DNA of 64,000 nucleotides from a virus (IMGVR_UViG_3300028025_003904:56105-120104), one strand, 5' to 3'; counted from the stretch's first letter, positions 9,835 through 19,689 are shown. Program-made: numbers and translations. The notes: generated by a model from the sequence alone, not told the origin.

Positions 9835-9864
9835 CAAAAAAAGTTAGGATTTTATCTCCTAACT
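9835..9864 (-). terminator. Intrinsic terminator
   Basis: Minus-strand AGTTAGGA (9864-9857), loop, TCCTAACT (9849-9842), then a run of T. The 8-bp stem begins inside the last codons and stop of the 71-residue gene, so it ends the sheath-tube-chaperone transcripts just before the next promoter element. Confidence 0.85.
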
Positions 9865-10067
9865 TTACTATTTGCTTTACTGATTTGCTCTTGTTCTGCT
9901 TTTTTAATTTTCATTAAATTATTCACATACAACCTTCTTATATGTAGTGGTAGATTATAAACATCCGAAAATGTAAATCCACCACTACTACCCATTATCA
10001 AAAAGAATATCTCTTCGTGTAGCTTTAAACTATAATCAGTTGGAAGGGTAAAAAAAGTTAATCCCAA
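9852..10067 (-). CDS. Small tail assembly protein (gp51/chaperone-like)
   Basis: 71 residues, containing LKLHEEIFFLIMGSSGGFTF and then SDVYNLPLHIRRLYVNNLMK. The pattern IFFL..GSGGF..SDVY.LP.H.RR is familiar from short proteins next to gp26-like genes in T4-like phages. The proposed ATG lies 32 nt inside the end of the upstream gene, in the +1 frame. No other in-frame ATG would keep the conserved part. It may therefore be made by internal initiation or by frameshifting from the upstream gene, as tail chaperones often are. Position between tube and tape measure supports a chaperone or hub-assembly role. Confidence 0.68.
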   Translation of the reverse strand: MGLTFFTLPTDYSLKLHEEIFFLIMGSSGGFTFSDVYNLPLHIRRLYVNNLMKIKKAEQEQISKANSKVRR

Positions 10068-10872
10068 ACGGGATGTCTAGCGCCTCCTCTTCGCCTGTGA
10101 TTTCAGAAACAAAATCGTATTTAAGGTTCAAATCCGGTGAGATTGTTTTTACATATTCCCTAAATGCTCTAGTATCTTTTGCTAACATATTTTTAGCAAA
10201 TCTACCAATATTTCCTCTATCAGTATCACCATCAACAGATACAATCATATATTTTAAACGAGTAGATACATCGGATGAATTATCTTTGTTTTTAGATAAT
10301 CTTTCCATTGCTTGTGTTTCTGCGTTTATATCTTTTTCATCTTTGTGAGTTAATAACTTAAATGTTATTTTCTTTTTACTTAATGGTAATTCTAATTCAT
10401 AACGATTTTCTGGATTAAGAATTGATAAATCAATATCTTTTGTTTGTATTTCCGATAAATCAATTACTACTTTTTGTTTTTCACCACTAAATGGGTCTGT
10501 AACCTCTACATCATAATCAGGTCCATATCCTAATACACGAGTTGCTAAAAATACAGCGTTCTTATCACCGATAACCAAATCATCTGGATTTACACCCAAC
10601 TGAACTACTACCGATTCAAATAGTTTATCTAACACCACACCTTTACGGATTAGATTTTGAGAAGAAAGTATATCTTCTTCCTTTGCTGTCATATATTTAA
10701 TTTCCAAAGTTCCTTTACTTAAAGGATTTCCTACTGCATAACACTTACCTTCCGATGGTAATGAAATGATTTGAGTTGGAAAATCAAATGTTTTTACTGG
10801 TGTTGGTTGTTCTGTTTTAGGTTGCGTTTTTATTGGTTGCGAACCTCTTGAAATGTTTAATTCTTCTTCCAT
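10036..10872 (-). CDS. T4 gp26-type baseplate/tail assembly protein
   Basis: 278 residues. After a Gln/Pro/Thr-rich N-terminal tail comes FPTQIISLPSEGKCYAVGNP, then an LSKGTLEIKYMTAKEEDILS segment. This is the characteristic start of the T4_baseplate (gp26) family (LPS.G..Y....PL..G.leik.mTa.eEdiL). The rest has strand-helix structure and ends GINFFYPSN. In T4, gp26 helps hub assembly; relatives between tube and tape measure may act as tail chaperones. A run of seven T sits in the last codons, inside the overlap with the 71-residue gene. Family assignment is good; the precise role is not proven. Confidence 0.75.
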   Translation of the reverse strand: MEEELNISRGSQPIKTQPKTEQPTPVKTFDFPTQIISLPSEGKCYAVGNPLSKGTLEIKYMTAKEEDILSSQNLIRKGVVLDKLFESVVVQLGVNPDDLVIGDKNAVFLATRVLGYGPDYDVEVTDPFSGEKQKVVIDLSEIQTKDIDLSILNPENRYELELPLSKKKITFKLLTHKDEKDINAETQAMERLSKNKDNSSDVSTRLKYMIVSVDGDTDRGNIGRFAKNMLAKDTRAFREYVKTISPDLNLKYDFVSEITGEEEALDIPFGINFFYPSN

Positions 10873-10874
10873 AA

Positions 10875-11102
10875 CTATAATAAATTGTTGTTGTTTATTC
10901 CTATTCTTCTAATACAATCCGGTCTTGCACATAGTTCGTTTGGTAAATTGCCACAAGAACATTTATTCTCATCTATGTGAGATGAAAACTTTTGTACACT
11001 ATCCAAAAGTAATCCTTTAGTTTGAGCAGGTTGTTGCTCTTTGAGTAAATCTCTAATTTCAGTTAATAGAGATTTTATTATTGCAAATTGTCCTAATTCC
11101 AT
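10875..11102 (-). CDS. Small cysteine-containing hypothetical protein
   Basis: 75 residues from the ATG at 11102 (MELGQFAIIKSLLTEIRDLL). A longer frame back to 11138 would translate the promoter element and is rejected. The N-terminal half is an amphipathic helix. The C-terminal half has four cysteines, CSCGNLPNELCARPDC, which could form a small zinc or disulfide knuckle. It stands between tube and gp26-like genes and stops 2 nt before the latter. No family recognised. Confidence 0.7.
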   Translation of the reverse strand: MELGQFAIIKSLLTEIRDLLKEQQPAQTKGLLLDSVQKFSSHIDENKCSCGNLPNELCARPDCIRRIGINNNNLL

Positions 11103-11119
11103 AACATTATTTTTGTATA

Positions 11120-11127
11120 TATAAATA
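11120..11127 (-). promoter_or_regulatory. Putative late promoter element (TATTTATA)
   Basis: Lies 17 nt before the ATG at 11102, immediately after the terminator of the tube gene, so tube and chaperone genes can be transcribed at different levels. Confidence 0.5.
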
Positions 11128-11135
11128 TACCAAAA

Positions 11136-11166
11136 CAAAAAAAGTGTGTAAAAAATTACACACTTT
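11136..11166 (-). terminator. Intrinsic terminator after tube gene
   Basis: Minus-strand AAGTGTGTAA (11165-11156), short loop, TTACACACTT (11151-11142), then a T run. This 10-bp stem lies about 25 nt after the stop of the tube gene. Confidence 0.88.
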
Positions 11167-11191
11167 TCTTAAATTTTTAATTTTGTTAATA

Positions 11192-11680
11192 TTAGTATTC
11201 TAATACACAATAATCTACTGATAAAGTGATTGTGATGTTTACGGGGTCATTCGAACTCCAATCCATTTCACCAAATTCAGCTGATGCAATAAATGCTCCA
11301 ACTAATTTCCAGTTTTCAATTTTATCACCAACAGGTCCTAATGCGTAGATGTCAATATTTTTCTTATAGAAATCTGAATAACCATCACGACCAGTAATAG
11401 ATTCGTGCGAAGTTCTAATCCATTCCATTACCGCCTGTGCTCCAGATGGAACAATTGGGTCATATAATGTGATAGTTAAATCATCCCAGTTAGATTTTCC
11501 TTTTATCTTACGTTTTACGTTGATATGGTCCAATGTGATAGTTTCACTTGTATATTTTGGTCTATTAGCTGCTTTTATCATAAATGATGGGATACCATCC
11601 ACTTCCATTACGAAACGTTGAGCTAATTTAGGTTCAAAATTAGTATAGAACATTTTATCAAACCCTAATACTTCTGCCAT
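11192..11680 (-). CDS. 19: Tail tube protein (gp19)
   Basis: 162 residues, almost the length of T4 gp19 (163). It contains the tube-fold landmarks LAQRFVMEVDGIPSFMIKAA near the N-terminus, TITLDHINVKRKIKGK, a DLTITLYDPI strand and a C-terminal NITITLSVDYCVLEY. These are the paired sheets that build stacked hexameric rings of the inner tail tube. It follows the sheath gene, as in T4 (18-19). It has one of the best SD sequences in the window (AAGGAGAAA, 6 nt before ATG), its own late promoter element and its own terminator, consistent with very high expression. Confident call. Confidence 0.93.
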   Translation of the reverse strand: MAEVLGFDKMFYTNFEPKLAQRFVMEVDGIPSFMIKAANRPKYTSETITLDHINVKRKIKGKSNWDDLTITLYDPIVPSGAQAVMEWIRTSHESITGRDGYSDFYKKNIDIYALGPVGDKIENWKLVGAFIASAEFGEMDWSSNDPVNITITLSVDYCVLEY

Positions 11681-11686
11681 TTTTTA

Positions 11687-11695
11687 TTTCTCCTT
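11687..11695 (-). promoter_or_regulatory. Strong Shine-Dalgarno site of the tube gene
   Basis: Sense AAGGAGAAA followed by TAAAAA and ATG. Most genes here have only A/T-rich leaders with no SD; only sheath and tube have this full AGGAG core. Confidence 0.75.
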
Positions 11696-11705
11696 ATATC
11701 TTTTA

Positions 11706-11713
11706 TATAAATA
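11706..11713 (-). promoter_or_regulatory. Putative late promoter element of tube gene
   Basis: TATTTATA in the sense strand 25 nt before the tube ATG; the SD lies between the two. Confidence 0.55.
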
Positions 11714-11730
11714 TATCTTTTTTAAATTTA

Positions 11731-14010
11731 TTATGCTCCAAACGTTGCACCAGTTGGTAAAATGTTGAAGTCAATTTGGATAAATTCAGCAGTTTTAGTA
11801 GGTTGTAAGAAAATTGCTCCTTGTAAGATGTTTCTATCAATCACATCTGGTGTGTTGTTTGAATCATCCATTACAACTCTAAATGCGTATAAACCTTGTC
11901 TTTGTTGGATACCCTCTAAATATGGATTTACAGTATTTAAGAATTTGTTTCTAGTTTCTGCCGTATTTTGTTCAAATACCAAATATCTCGAAGTAGATGC
12001 GATATACTTTTTAACTGTAATCAACAATCTTCTTACGTTAATTCTATCTAATGCAGATGGTCTAGATTGTAAAGTCTTTTGTCCAAATGCTACGATACCT
12101 TGTCCTGGGAATTGTGCGATTGGATTGACTTTTCCTTCGTATAATGTATCTCTATCAGAGTGAGTTAAACGATTTACTACACCAATTGCTCCAGTAATAC
12201 CACCACGATTTAAACCTGCTGGTGCGAACCATTCAGCTGCCGTATTATCGTTTGCTGCAAATACCGCTGGCATCAATACCGATGGTGGAACTGCTACCAT
12301 TTTGTTAGTATTCAAATCAATTGTCTTAATCCAAGGGTAGTAAGTTGCTGCGTAGTTAGTATCTAAACCTTCTGCTACCTCAACTGCTCCATCAATTGTA
12401 CCATCTTGTGCTACTGAATCCATAATATAGAAACAATCAGTACGAGCTTCACACAAATCAATACCCGCTTGTGCTACTGATGGGTGTAATGTTTGAATAA
12501 CACCCGGCATAACTACCAAATTAATATCATATTCATCCTGATTAGAAATTGCATCCAATGCTTTTTGGTATGCTATCGAACCATTTTTTGCAGATGTTGA
12601 TAAATCAAATCCTTGTGAGTTTACATTTGTAATAGAAGTTCCTTTAGCTATTGTTTTAGCCGGGCTCATACCATCAAAACCACCTTGTAATGCTACTGCA
12701 AATGTTCTTTTAGATACATCACCCGCATTCGAACCAGTTAATGGTAGTCCAGCATCACCATCCAATGAGAATGTAAGTGTAGTTGTTGCGTTAGCAGGAA
12801 TTGGTTTTAAGAATTGTGCATTATCTGTTGCAAATGTTCCTTCAAAATCAAATCCACTTACATAAGATGAAGTAGTTGCTGATTTTGTTTGGTATCCAAC
12901 TTTTGGTAAGTAATTTAATACTGCACCAGTTGCGTATATTGGATATTGATAACCAGCATTACCATATGGTGCAGCGGTTACAGGAATTACATCTGGATTT
13001 ATTGGTGTAATGTAAATATAACGAGATTTGTTAGAATAATCACCATATTCAGTAATTTTTCCACTTGCATCTGTTTGTATATATCTATCACCAATTGCTC
13101 TTGCAATATAGTTAGGTGATGTTGGGTCTAAATTTAAATTAGAATAAGTTTCTAATACATTTTTTCTCTTATCGGTATCAGCGTATTTTCTAACTTGCAA
13201 TGTAAATGTTGCGTAATCTGAACCAGCAACTGAACCAGCTGCCTTAACATCTGAAATTATAATTTTAAATCTTGTGTTTTCAGCATTACCATCGGAAATT
13301 GTATTTACTTTAAATAAATCATAACGGCTACCACCTATTAGTTGTGATTGAATATATGGAGTTGAAGCTCCAACTGCATCACTATTAAAATTTTGTAATG
13401 GTAAAACTACAAGTGATGCTGAATTAATAGCCGATGCACTAATAGCTGCTGCATCTGTAAATGATACATATGAGTAAGCGTTTTTGTTACCCATTGCATT
13501 TGTTCCAAATACTTTAGTTACTGCCAATGGGTCAGCTGGGTTTAATGATGCATAATATGTATCACCAATTTGACTACCAGATATTTCAATATTGTGTGAA
13601 CCAATTGATTCATAATGAGTTCCAGCAAATGAAGCAGATGTATTAGATTGTTCTGTATTGTTTAATACATATAACAATGATGATGATACTGCTACTCCAC
13701 CAGTAATACTACCAATTAATCCAATTGGTCCTAATTCTTTATATCCACCCAATCCAGCAACTCTTACGATTGTTGCTACACCAGTTTCTCTTAAATAATT
13801 TTGTACTGCATTTTCAGTATAATAAGTGCTATCAACAACACCAAAAATATCTTCAAATTCAGATTGAGTATTTACAATTGTAGGTTTGAATGCTGGTCCC
13901 TGCTTTAAAGGTCCGATGAAAACTCCACCGATTGCACCAACACCCTGTGCTATAAAAGATAAATCATTCTCTCTAGTGAAAACACCAGGTGATACGATTT
14001 TTTCAGCCAT
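11731..14010 (-). CDS. 18: Tail sheath protein (gp18)
   Basis: 759 residues. The start AEKIVSPGVFTRENDLSFIA followed by GAIGGVFIGPLKQGPAF is the hallmark of contractile sheath proteins. The C-terminal third (around INVRRLLITVKKYI, then FVFEQNTAETRNKF-like spacing, ending IQIDFNILPTGATFGA) is the conserved sheath core that contacts the tube. The middle holds inserted beta domains that probably face outward. The protein is slightly longer than T4 gp18 (659), within the range of marine T4-like sheaths. It is directly upstream of the tube gene. A strong SD (AAAGGAGAAA) and late promoter element precede it. It contracts to drive the tube through the envelope. Confident call. Confidence 0.95.
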   Translation of the reverse strand: MAEKIVSPGVFTRENDLSFIAQGVGAIGGVFIGPLKQGPAFKPTIVNTQSEFEDIFGVVDSTYYTENAVQNYLRETGVATIVRVAGLGGYKELGPIGLIGSITGGVAVSSSLLYVLNNTEQSNTSASFAGTHYESIGSHNIEISGSQIGDTYYASLNPADPLAVTKVFGTNAMGNKNAYSYVSFTDAAAISASAINSASLVVLPLQNFNSDAVGASTPYIQSQLIGGSRYDLFKVNTISDGNAENTRFKIIISDVKAAGSVAGSDYATFTLQVRKYADTDKRKNVLETYSNLNLDPTSPNYIARAIGDRYIQTDASGKITEYGDYSNKSRYIYITPINPDVIPVTAAPYGNAGYQYPIYATGAVLNYLPKVGYQTKSATTSSYVSGFDFEGTFATDNAQFLKPIPANATTTLTFSLDGDAGLPLTGSNAGDVSKRTFAVALQGGFDGMSPAKTIAKGTSITNVNSQGFDLSTSAKNGSIAYQKALDAISNQDEYDINLVVMPGVIQTLHPSVAQAGIDLCEARTDCFYIMDSVAQDGTIDGAVEVAEGLDTNYAATYYPWIKTIDLNTNKMVAVPPSVLMPAVFAANDNTAAEWFAPAGLNRGGITGAIGVVNRLTHSDRDTLYEGKVNPIAQFPGQGIVAFGQKTLQSRPSALDRINVRRLLITVKKYIASTSRYLVFEQNTAETRNKFLNTVNPYLEGIQQRQGLYAFRVVMDDSNNTPDVIDRNILQGAIFLQPTKTAEFIQIDFNILPTGATFGA

Positions 14011-14016
14011 TTTTAA

Positions 14017-14026
14017 TTTCTCCTTT
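14017..14026 (-). promoter_or_regulatory. Strong Shine-Dalgarno site of the sheath gene
   Basis: Sense AAAGGAGAAA followed by TTAAAA and ATG; nearly the same leader as the tube gene, so the two major tail proteins share a translational signal rare elsewhere here. Confidence 0.75.
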
Positions 14027-14048
14027 TAATAATAATTTTTTATCTTAA

Positions 14049-14056
14049 TATAAATA
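14049..14056 (-). promoter_or_regulatory. Putative late promoter element of sheath gene
   Basis: Sense TATTTATA 38 nt before the sheath ATG, flanked by further A/T, followed by an A/T-only leader to the SD. Confidence 0.55.
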
Positions 14057-14086
14057 TATAAGATTGTGATGAAAAGATATATTTGT

Positions 14087-14329
14087 TTATTGTTTTGGTG
14101 TAAATTCCCCAGTATCAATATCTAAATTTCCTTCACCATATTCGGTTTGGATTTTAGATAATAATTCTTTCTCTTCTAAACCAAATTGTTGATATTGTTC
14201 TTGTAAGAATTTTTCATCTCTTTCAATTGTAGCTTTTTGAATTGCCAATTGACCTAATGAAATAACAATATCATTAAAGCTATCACGTAATTCGATAATT
14301 TTATTCTTGTATTCTTCTTTAATTTGCAT
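14087..14329 (-). CDS. Small coiled-coil protein
   Basis: 80 residues from the ATG at 14329 (MQIKEEYKNKIIELRD). The longer frame from 14377 would translate the promoter element and is rejected. Residues about 3-60 form one charged helix with heptad-like Ile/Leu spacing. The tail (YGEGNLDIDTGEFTPKQ) is acidic. Similar short helical proteins next to fibre genes may be trimerisation or assembly factors, but I do not recognise this one. Confidence 0.7.
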   Translation of the reverse strand: MQIKEEYKNKIIELRDSFNDIVISLGQLAIQKATIERDEKFLQEQYQQFGLEEKELLSKIQTEYGEGNLDIDTGEFTPKQ

Positions 14330-14352
14330 AACTTTGTTGTTTATTTTATATA

Positions 14353-14360
14353 TATAAATA
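14353..14360 (-). promoter_or_regulatory. Putative late promoter element
   Basis: Sense TATTTATA 23 nt before the ATG at 14329, lying just after the stop of the 316-residue fibre gene. Confidence 0.5.
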
Positions 14361-14387
14361 TATAGTTTTGTACCCAAACATCAAAAT

Positions 14388-15338
14388 TTAACCGATTTTT
14401 TCTTTAATTTCTTCTATTTGCTTTTGTTGTTCTTTAATTGCTTCAATTAATAATGCTACAATTTTTTCGTATTGAACTGCAAGGTATCCTGAATTTCTTT
14501 CTACTACAATTTCAGGTAAGATTTCTTGTATTTCTTGTGCTATTATACCAACATCTTTACCTTTTTGGTTATGTATTTCACCAAATCCTTCTTTCCAATC
14601 AAATGTATTACCACTAATTTTGTTTATTTTAGATAATGCATCTACGATTGGTTCAATTTTTTCTTTTAATCTCCTATCGGATGAAAAATATGCAGTAATA
14701 TCACCAGTTGCAGTTATTGCTCCTTGTACTGCTATACCACCAGTAAACGTTCCTCCACCAAATGGATTACCCGTAGGTCCCGTAGGACCGGTTGGACCAG
14801 TTGGTCCAGTTGCACCTGCTGCTCCTTGTGGACCGGTTGGTCCAGTTGCACCTGCTGCTCCTTGTGGACCAGTTGGACCCGTAGGTCCTTGATTACCTTG
14901 AGTTCCGTTTGAACCGCTTGGTCCTTGATTACCTTGTGGACCAGTTGGGCCAGTAGGTCCTTGATTACCTTGCGTACCATTTGAACCATTTGGTCCTTGA
15001 TTACCTTGCGGACCGGTTGAACCATTATTTCCGTTTGGTCCTTGATTTCCCTGTGGTCCTTGTACTCCAGATGTACCAGAAGTAGCCGCAGTATATGATG
15101 TTCCATTTATACTTAATGGTCCTAATAATGATAATGAACCAGTCAATCCCAACGAACCGGTCATAGTATGTGTATCATCTAACGAATTACCAAAGTTAAA
15201 TGAACCTGATACGGATGATTGTGTAACATAATATACAGATGTTGATATGATATATTGTTCGGCAGTAATATTTCCTTTTACAGATAAACTACCCGTTACA
15301 TTTAATGAGCCAGTAATCGAACTACTATGTATTTGCAT
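14388..15338 (-). CDS. Collagen-like tail fibre with S74 chaperone
   Basis: 316 residues. The N-terminal 80 residues are Ser/Thr/Gly-rich fibre strands ([20 protein letters not shown]). Residues about 85-205 are a collagen-like Gly-X-Y block dominated by GPQ, GNQ, GPT and GAA triplets. Residues about 220-316 form an intramolecular chaperone of the peptidase S74 family ([13 protein letters not shown]...[16 protein letters not shown]...[15 protein letters not shown]). S74 domains trimerise fibres and then cut themselves off just before the SxDRRLK segment. It follows the giant collagen-like fibre by 2 nt and probably co-assembles in the same organelle. Thr and Pro in the repeats are possible modification targets. 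Confidence 0.85.
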   Translation of the reverse strand: MQIHSSSITGSLNVTGSLSVKGNITAEQYIISTSVYYVTQSSVSGSFNFGNSLDDTHTMTGSLGLTGSLSLLGPLSINGTSYTAATSGTSGVQGPQGNQGPNGNNGSTGPQGNQGPNGSNGTQGNQGPTGPTGPQGNQGPSGSNGTQGNQGPTGPTGPQGAAGATGPTGPQGAAGATGPTGPTGPTGPTGNPFGGGTFTGGIAVQGAITATGDITAYFSSDRRLKEKIEPIVDALSKINKISGNTFDWKEGFGEIHNQKGKDVGIIAQEIQEILPEIVVERNSGYLAVQYEKIVALLIEAIKEQQKQIEEIKEKIG

Positions 15339-15340
15339 TA

Positions 15341-18300
15341 TTAACTATTTTTTAATTTTTCTATTTCGTTTCTTAACTCTACAATTTGAGATTGTTGTTC
15401 TTTTATTGCTTCTATAAGCACCGCAGTTAAACCTCTTTCTCTTACCGTTAAATATCCATTATCACCCATTCTTACTAATTGCGGGAATACCTTTTCTACT
15501 TCTTGTGCTATAACCCCTATATCTTTTGTAACACCCATAAAGGTTGCGTGGATTGCTTTACCATTCCATTCGTATTCGTATCCATTTAATCCCATTACCT
15601 TATCCAATGCTCCAGCGATTGGAGTTAGATTATCTTTTAATTGAATATCAGATGGAGTACCAAACGATGCAACATCACCACTTGCTACAATTGAGCCTGA
15701 AACTTGTAATCTATCAGTTGTATTATCAGATGCAACAGGTCCAATTAAAACATTAGTACCATTATCAGTAATTTGAGTTGCAGTTCCTAATGTAGATGAG
15801 GTTGCAAATTTAACTACTTTATTTGTAGTTCCACTTACAGTTACCGTACCACCAGTTGCCGATGTACCCGATGTTCCACTTGCTCCAGTTGCTCCTTGAT
15901 TTCCTTGTGGACCGGTTGGTCCAGTTGAGCCAGCTGCTCCTTGTGGTCCAGTTGCTCCTTGTGCTCCACTTACACCCGATGTACCAGTTGCTCCTTGATT
16001 TCCTTGTGCTCCGTTTATTCCACTTGTACCATCAATTCCACTTGTACCATTTAATCCACTTGTACCACTAACACCTGATGTACCAGATGTTCCGTTTGCT
16101 CCCGATGTTCCATTTTCTCCATTTGAGCCAGTATTACCTTGAGGTCCTTCTGCACCTTGAGGTCCTATTAGACCAGTTGCACCTTGATTGCCTTGCGGAC
16201 CAGTTGGTCCTTGATTACCCTGTGCTCCACTTGTACCATTCGTTCCAAAGAAAGTACCATTTACACCCGATGAACCAGATGAACCAGATACCCCCGTTCC
16301 TACACCAAATGTAAACATAGCATAACCAGCGAATGGAACACTAAATGTTATTGTTGTTTGGTTTATAGAATCGGATTTAATTGATTGTGGTATCATTACA
16401 TACCCATTAACATCATATATGGTTACTGATGGGTATTCGTTTCCTAACGCATGGGTTATTACCCAAGTTGTATCTTCTACTAATTGTGTATGTGTGTATG
16501 CCGAACCATTTGTTGTTCCCGATGTACCAGTTGTACCGGATGTTCCACTTGCTCCTTGATTTCCTTGTGGTCCAATTGGTCCTAAATCGGAAATGTTAAT
16601 CGTTCCTTGCATTGAAGAATGAAACTGACAAACATAGTATAGTGTACTAGGAGCATTGTATGGTATTGCAAATGTAATCGTACCACTTTGAGTTCCGTTA
16701 TTTGTTACACCACTATTATATACATTACCAGAACTATATGCTCCAGCAGTAGTTTGTATCCAAAACGGATGACCTGTTGCACTTACTGTAAATGTATATG
16801 TAAATCCACGTATTAAATTTAAAGTTGGATTAGATGCACCATCTATTGTATATGCAGATGCTCCACTATTAACAACGCTAAAGTTTCTTGCTCCACTTAT
16901 TCCAGATGTACCAATTGTACCTTGCGGTCCTTGTGCCCCATCTACCCCACTTGTTCCATTTGCTCCGTTTACACCAGATGTACCATTTGTACCATTTGCT
17001 CCAGATGTTCCACTTACACCCGATGTTCCGTTTGTACCATCTAAACCAGAAGAACCCGATGTTCCGTTATTTCCACTACTTCCCGATGAGCCACTTAATC
17101 CACTAGTACCATTTTCTCCGGATGTTCCAGATGAACCACTCAATCCATGTGTACCACTTGAACCACTAGTACCGTTTACACCACTTGTACCATTTGCACC
17201 AGTTTCTCCTTGAACTCCTTGAGGTCCAGTTTCACCCTGATTTCCTTGTGGGCCGATTGGTCCTTGTCTACCTTGTGAACCATCATCACCTTGCGGACCA
17301 GTTGGTCCTTGATTTCCTTGCTGTCCATTTGGTCCTTGATTACCTTGTGGTCCGATATTTCCTTGTACTCCGGTTTCTCCTTGTGTTCCTTGTGGTCCTT
17401 CAATTCCTTGATTACCCTGCGGTCCAGTATTTCCTTGATTACCTTGATTACCTTGCGTTCCTTGTGGACCTGTGTTACCAGTTGGACCTTGCAAACCAGT
17501 TATTCCTTGCGGACCACTATCTCCTTGTCTTCCTTGCGGACCAGTATTACCCAATGCACCTTGTGCACCAATATCTCCTTGAACTCCTTGCGGTCCAGTT
17601 GGTCCTTGATTACCCTGCGTTCCATCGATTCCTTGATTACCTTGTGAACCAGTTGCTCCTTGATTACCTTGTGGACCAGTTTCTCCTTGATTTCCCTGTG
17701 CTCCAGTTGGTCCTTGATTACCCTGTGTTCCATCAATACCTTGATTTCCTTGTGGACCAGTTGGGCCCTGATTTCCTTGTGTACCATTGATACCTGATGT
17801 TCCATCTACACCAGTTGTTCCCGATGTACCAGCACTACCAGCCGTACCTGATGTAGACCCAAAGTAAGAGTCTATTTGTTTAGCAGTTACAATTACTGAT
17901 GGTGTATCAGGACGAGTTGGATTGGTTAAACCACTTTGTGCAGCTAATCTCGCAGTACTATCCGGAGATGTAAAGGCAAATTGTACATAATCGTTTGCAT
18001 TTAAATCAAAAAAGAATGAAACAAATGGTATCATCTCTGCATCTGGTGCAGTAAGTTGTACTATACTTGTACTACCACTAACTGCTTGTCCATTTACCAA
18101 TGCCCAAAAAGAAAACTCATCTGTATTTGAACTTGTCTTTGTTATTTGTGGTGATATACCAAATTCATATGTTGCACTTGTAGATACTTTTAAATGAGAA
18201 CCACTCTCTATAACGATACCATTGGATTGTCCAGTAGTATTAAACGTCATAATTGTTGCTATGTTTGAACCAGAAACAATTTGAGTTTGTGTTGAACTGA

Positions 18301-19660
18301 ACTCACCAAATAAGTTAGTTAATACAGGTGCGTTTGTACCAGATGTACCAGCCGTACCCGAAGAACCATTTGCTCCTTGATTACCTTGTGGTCCTTGATT
18401 ACCCTGTGCTCCCGATGTACCATTTGTACCATTTGTACCACTCGTTCCACTTGTACCAGTAGTTCCCGATGTACCATCGTTTCCACTTGTACCACTTGCT
18501 CCTTGATTCCCTTGCGGTCCTTCAATTCCCTGCGTTCCTTGATTTCCTTGTGCTCCAGTTATACCTTGTACACCTTGATTTCCTTGCGTTCCTTCAATTC
18601 CCTGCGTTCCTTGTGTTCCTTGTGTACCTTGTGTTCCTTGTGGGCCAGTTTCACCTTGATTACCTTGCGGACCAGTTGTTCCCTGATTTCCTTGTGGTCC
18701 TTCAATTCCTTGATTTCCTTGTGGACCAGTTTCTCCTTGATTTCCTTGTGTTCCTTGCTGACCCGTTTCTCCTTGATTACCTTGTGTACCTTGAGTTCCT
18801 TGTGGTCCTACATTTCCTTGATTTCCTTGCGGTCCTACATTTCCTTGATTACCTTGATTGCCTTGATTTCCTTGTGGTCCTTCAATTCCTTGTACACCCT
18901 GTGCTCCGATTTCTCCCTGATTTCCTTGTGGACCTGTTGCTCCTTGATTTCCTTGTGCTCCTTGAACACCAGTTGGTCCTTGTCTACCTTGTGCTCCATC
19001 CGTACCAGATGTACCATCTAACCCACTTGTACCATCATCCCCACTTGTACCACTTAAACCGCTTGTTCCACTTAAACCCGATGTACCATTTGCTCCCGAT
19101 GTTCCTGATGTTCCAACAGTTCCCGATGTACCAGATGAACCAGCATTACCAACTGCTCCTTGAGCACCTTGTGGACCAGTTGCGCCCATTGTAACCGTCT
19201 TATATCCAACACGATTTTCCGATGATGCATCTATAACTAAAAAAGTATCAGATGTTACTGCTGCTAAATCTTCTAAATACAAATAGTTGTTTAACCAAAC
19301 AGAACCAGTAAATTCATGCTTATCATCCGATGTATTACCAAATCTAGTTGAACCTGATGTTTGCAAAACCGATGATGAAACAAGTGTTACATAATATTCA
19401 TTTGCAGTTAATCTACCACCAATAGTAACATTGTTTGAAAATGATGCATTTGATGCCGTTACGTTTCCAGTAAGAGTTAAAGAACCTGTGTTAGTACCTA
19501 ATACAACAAATACCGCTTCACCACCGGCACCATCTGTACCGATTTCTAATGTATTTTTTGTAGTATTTAAGTAGGGTTCGCCTTGTGCTAAATAGCCAGG
19601 TGATGTGTTTGTTTTATCACTTTGACTACCGCGTCTTATCTGAAAAGTTGTAATTGCCAT
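15341..19660 (-). CDS. Giant collagen-like tail fibre, 1439 residues
   Basis: Domains in order: a phage fibre N-terminal module ([11 protein letters not shown]...[10 protein letters not shown]...IGTDG); collagen-like Gly-X-Y repeats (about 160-440); a C1q/TNF-like jelly-roll (about 445-595); a second long collagen block (about 600-915); a cupredoxin-like domain (about 920-1020); a beta module opening [20 protein letters not shown] (about 1050-1130); a third collagen block; and a C-terminal S74 chaperone (about 1335-1439; [12 protein letters not shown]...[17 protein letters not shown]). Repeats are mainly GPQ-GNQ, GTS and GAT/GPT. In the cupredoxin-like domain His (GHPFW) and CQFHSSM supply a possible type-1 copper set. 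Expected role: long adhesive fibre. It is the most likely substrate of the oxygenase/glycosyltransferase cassette upstream. No frameshift seen despite the repetitive DNA. Confidence 0.88.
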   Translation of the reverse strand: MAITTFQIRRGSQSDKTNTSPGYLAQGEPYLNTTKNTLEIGTDGAGGEAVFVVLGTNTGSLTLTGNVTASNASFSNNVTIGGRLTANEYYVTLVSSSVLQTSGSTRFGNTSDDKHEFTGSVWLNNYLYLEDLAAVTSDTFLVIDASSENRVGYKTVTMGATGPQGAQGAVGNAGSSGTSGTVGTSGTSGANGTSGLSGTSGLSGTSGDDGTSGLDGTSGTDGAQGRQGPTGVQGAQGNQGATGPQGNQGEIGAQGVQGIEGPQGNQGNQGNQGNVGPQGNQGNVGPQGTQGTQGNQGETGQQGTQGNQGETGPQGNQGIEGPQGNQGTTGPQGNQGETGPQGTQGTQGTQGTQGIEGTQGNQGVQGITGAQGNQGTQGIEGPQGNQGASGTSGNDGTSGTTGTSGTSGTNGTNGTSGAQGNQGPQGNQGANGSSGTAGTSGTNAPVLTNLFGEFSSTQTQIVSGSNIATIMTFNTTGQSNGIVIESGSHLKVSTSATYEFGISPQITKTSSNTDEFSFWALVNGQAVSGSTSIVQLTAPDAEMIPFVSFFFDLNANDYVQFAFTSPDSTARLAAQSGLTNPTRPDTPSVIVTAKQIDSYFGSTSGTAGSAGTSGTTGVDGTSGINGTQGNQGPTGPQGNQGIDGTQGNQGPTGAQGNQGETGPQGNQGATGSQGNQGIDGTQGNQGPTGPQGVQGDIGAQGALGNTGPQGRQGDSGPQGITGLQGPTGNTGPQGTQGNQGNQGNTGPQGNQGIEGPQGTQGETGVQGNIGPQGNQGPNGQQGNQGPTGPQGDDGSQGRQGPIGPQGNQGETGPQGVQGETGANGTSGVNGTSGSSGTHGLSGSSGTSGENGTSGLSGSSGSSGNNGTSGSSGLDGTNGTSGVSGTSGANGTNGTSGVNGANGTSGVDGAQGPQGTIGTSGISGARNFSVVNSGASAYTIDGASNPTLNLIRGFTYTFTVSATGHPFWIQTTAGAYSSGNVYNSGVTNNGTQSGTITFAIPYNAPSTLYYVCQFHSSMQGTINISDLGPIGPQGNQGASGTSGTTGTSGTTNGSAYTHTQLVEDTTWVITHALGNEYPSVTIYDVNGYVMIPQSIKSDSINQTTITFSVPFAGYAMFTFGVGTGVSGSSGSSGVNGTFFGTNGTSGAQGNQGPTGPQGNQGATGLIGPQGAEGPQGNTGSNGENGTSGANGTSGTSGVSGTSGLNGTSGIDGTSGINGAQGNQGATGTSGVSGAQGATGPQGAAGSTGPTGPQGNQGATGASGTSGTSATGGTVTVSGTTNKVVKFATSSTLGTATQITDNGTNVLIGPVASDNTTDRLQVSGSIVASGDVASFGTPSDIQLKDNLTPIAGALDKVMGLNGYEYEWNGKAIHATFMGVTKDIGVIAQEVEKVFPQLVRMGDNGYLTVRERGLTAVLIEAIKEQQSQIVELRNEIEKLKNS
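15860..19180 (-). repeat. Collagen-coding repeats (interrupted)
   Basis: Three blocks of 9-bp (Gly-X-Y) and 18-bp (GPQGNQ) units, roughly 15860-16290, 16890-17850 and 18340-19180. They are separated by globular domains. Synonymous codons vary between units, so the array is old or under selection against exact recombination rather than a fresh tandem expansion. Confidence 0.8.
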
Positions 19661-19681
19661 TATATCTGTATTTCTTTCTTA

Positions 19682-19689
19682 TATAAATA
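19682..19689 (-). promoter_or_regulatory. Putative late promoter element of giant fibre
   Basis: Sense TATTTATA 21 nt before the ATG at 19660. A second copy lies at 19701-19708, within a CTATAAAT...ATTTATAG inverted repeat that covers the stop of the preceding adhesin gene. Confidence 0.5.

Noticed and set aside
11103-11138. Longer N-terminus for the small Cys protein
   Set aside because: It would translate the TATTTATA element and part of the leader (FWYIYIYKNNV); the ATG at 11102 is preferred. The same reasoning moves the coiled-coil gene start from 14377 to 14329.
14620-14892. Plus-strand frame encoding a GPVGPV-rich collagen-like peptide
   Set aside because: It is the reverse complement of the minus-strand collagen repeats; symmetric codons create a mirror frame without a start context. 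The same holds for 38611-38901 and for several Leu/Trp-rich frames between 15544 and 19194.
15860-19180. CRISPR-like array
   Set aside because: The repeated units are coding Gly-X-Y triplets with varying synonymous codons, no constant repeat with unique spacers.
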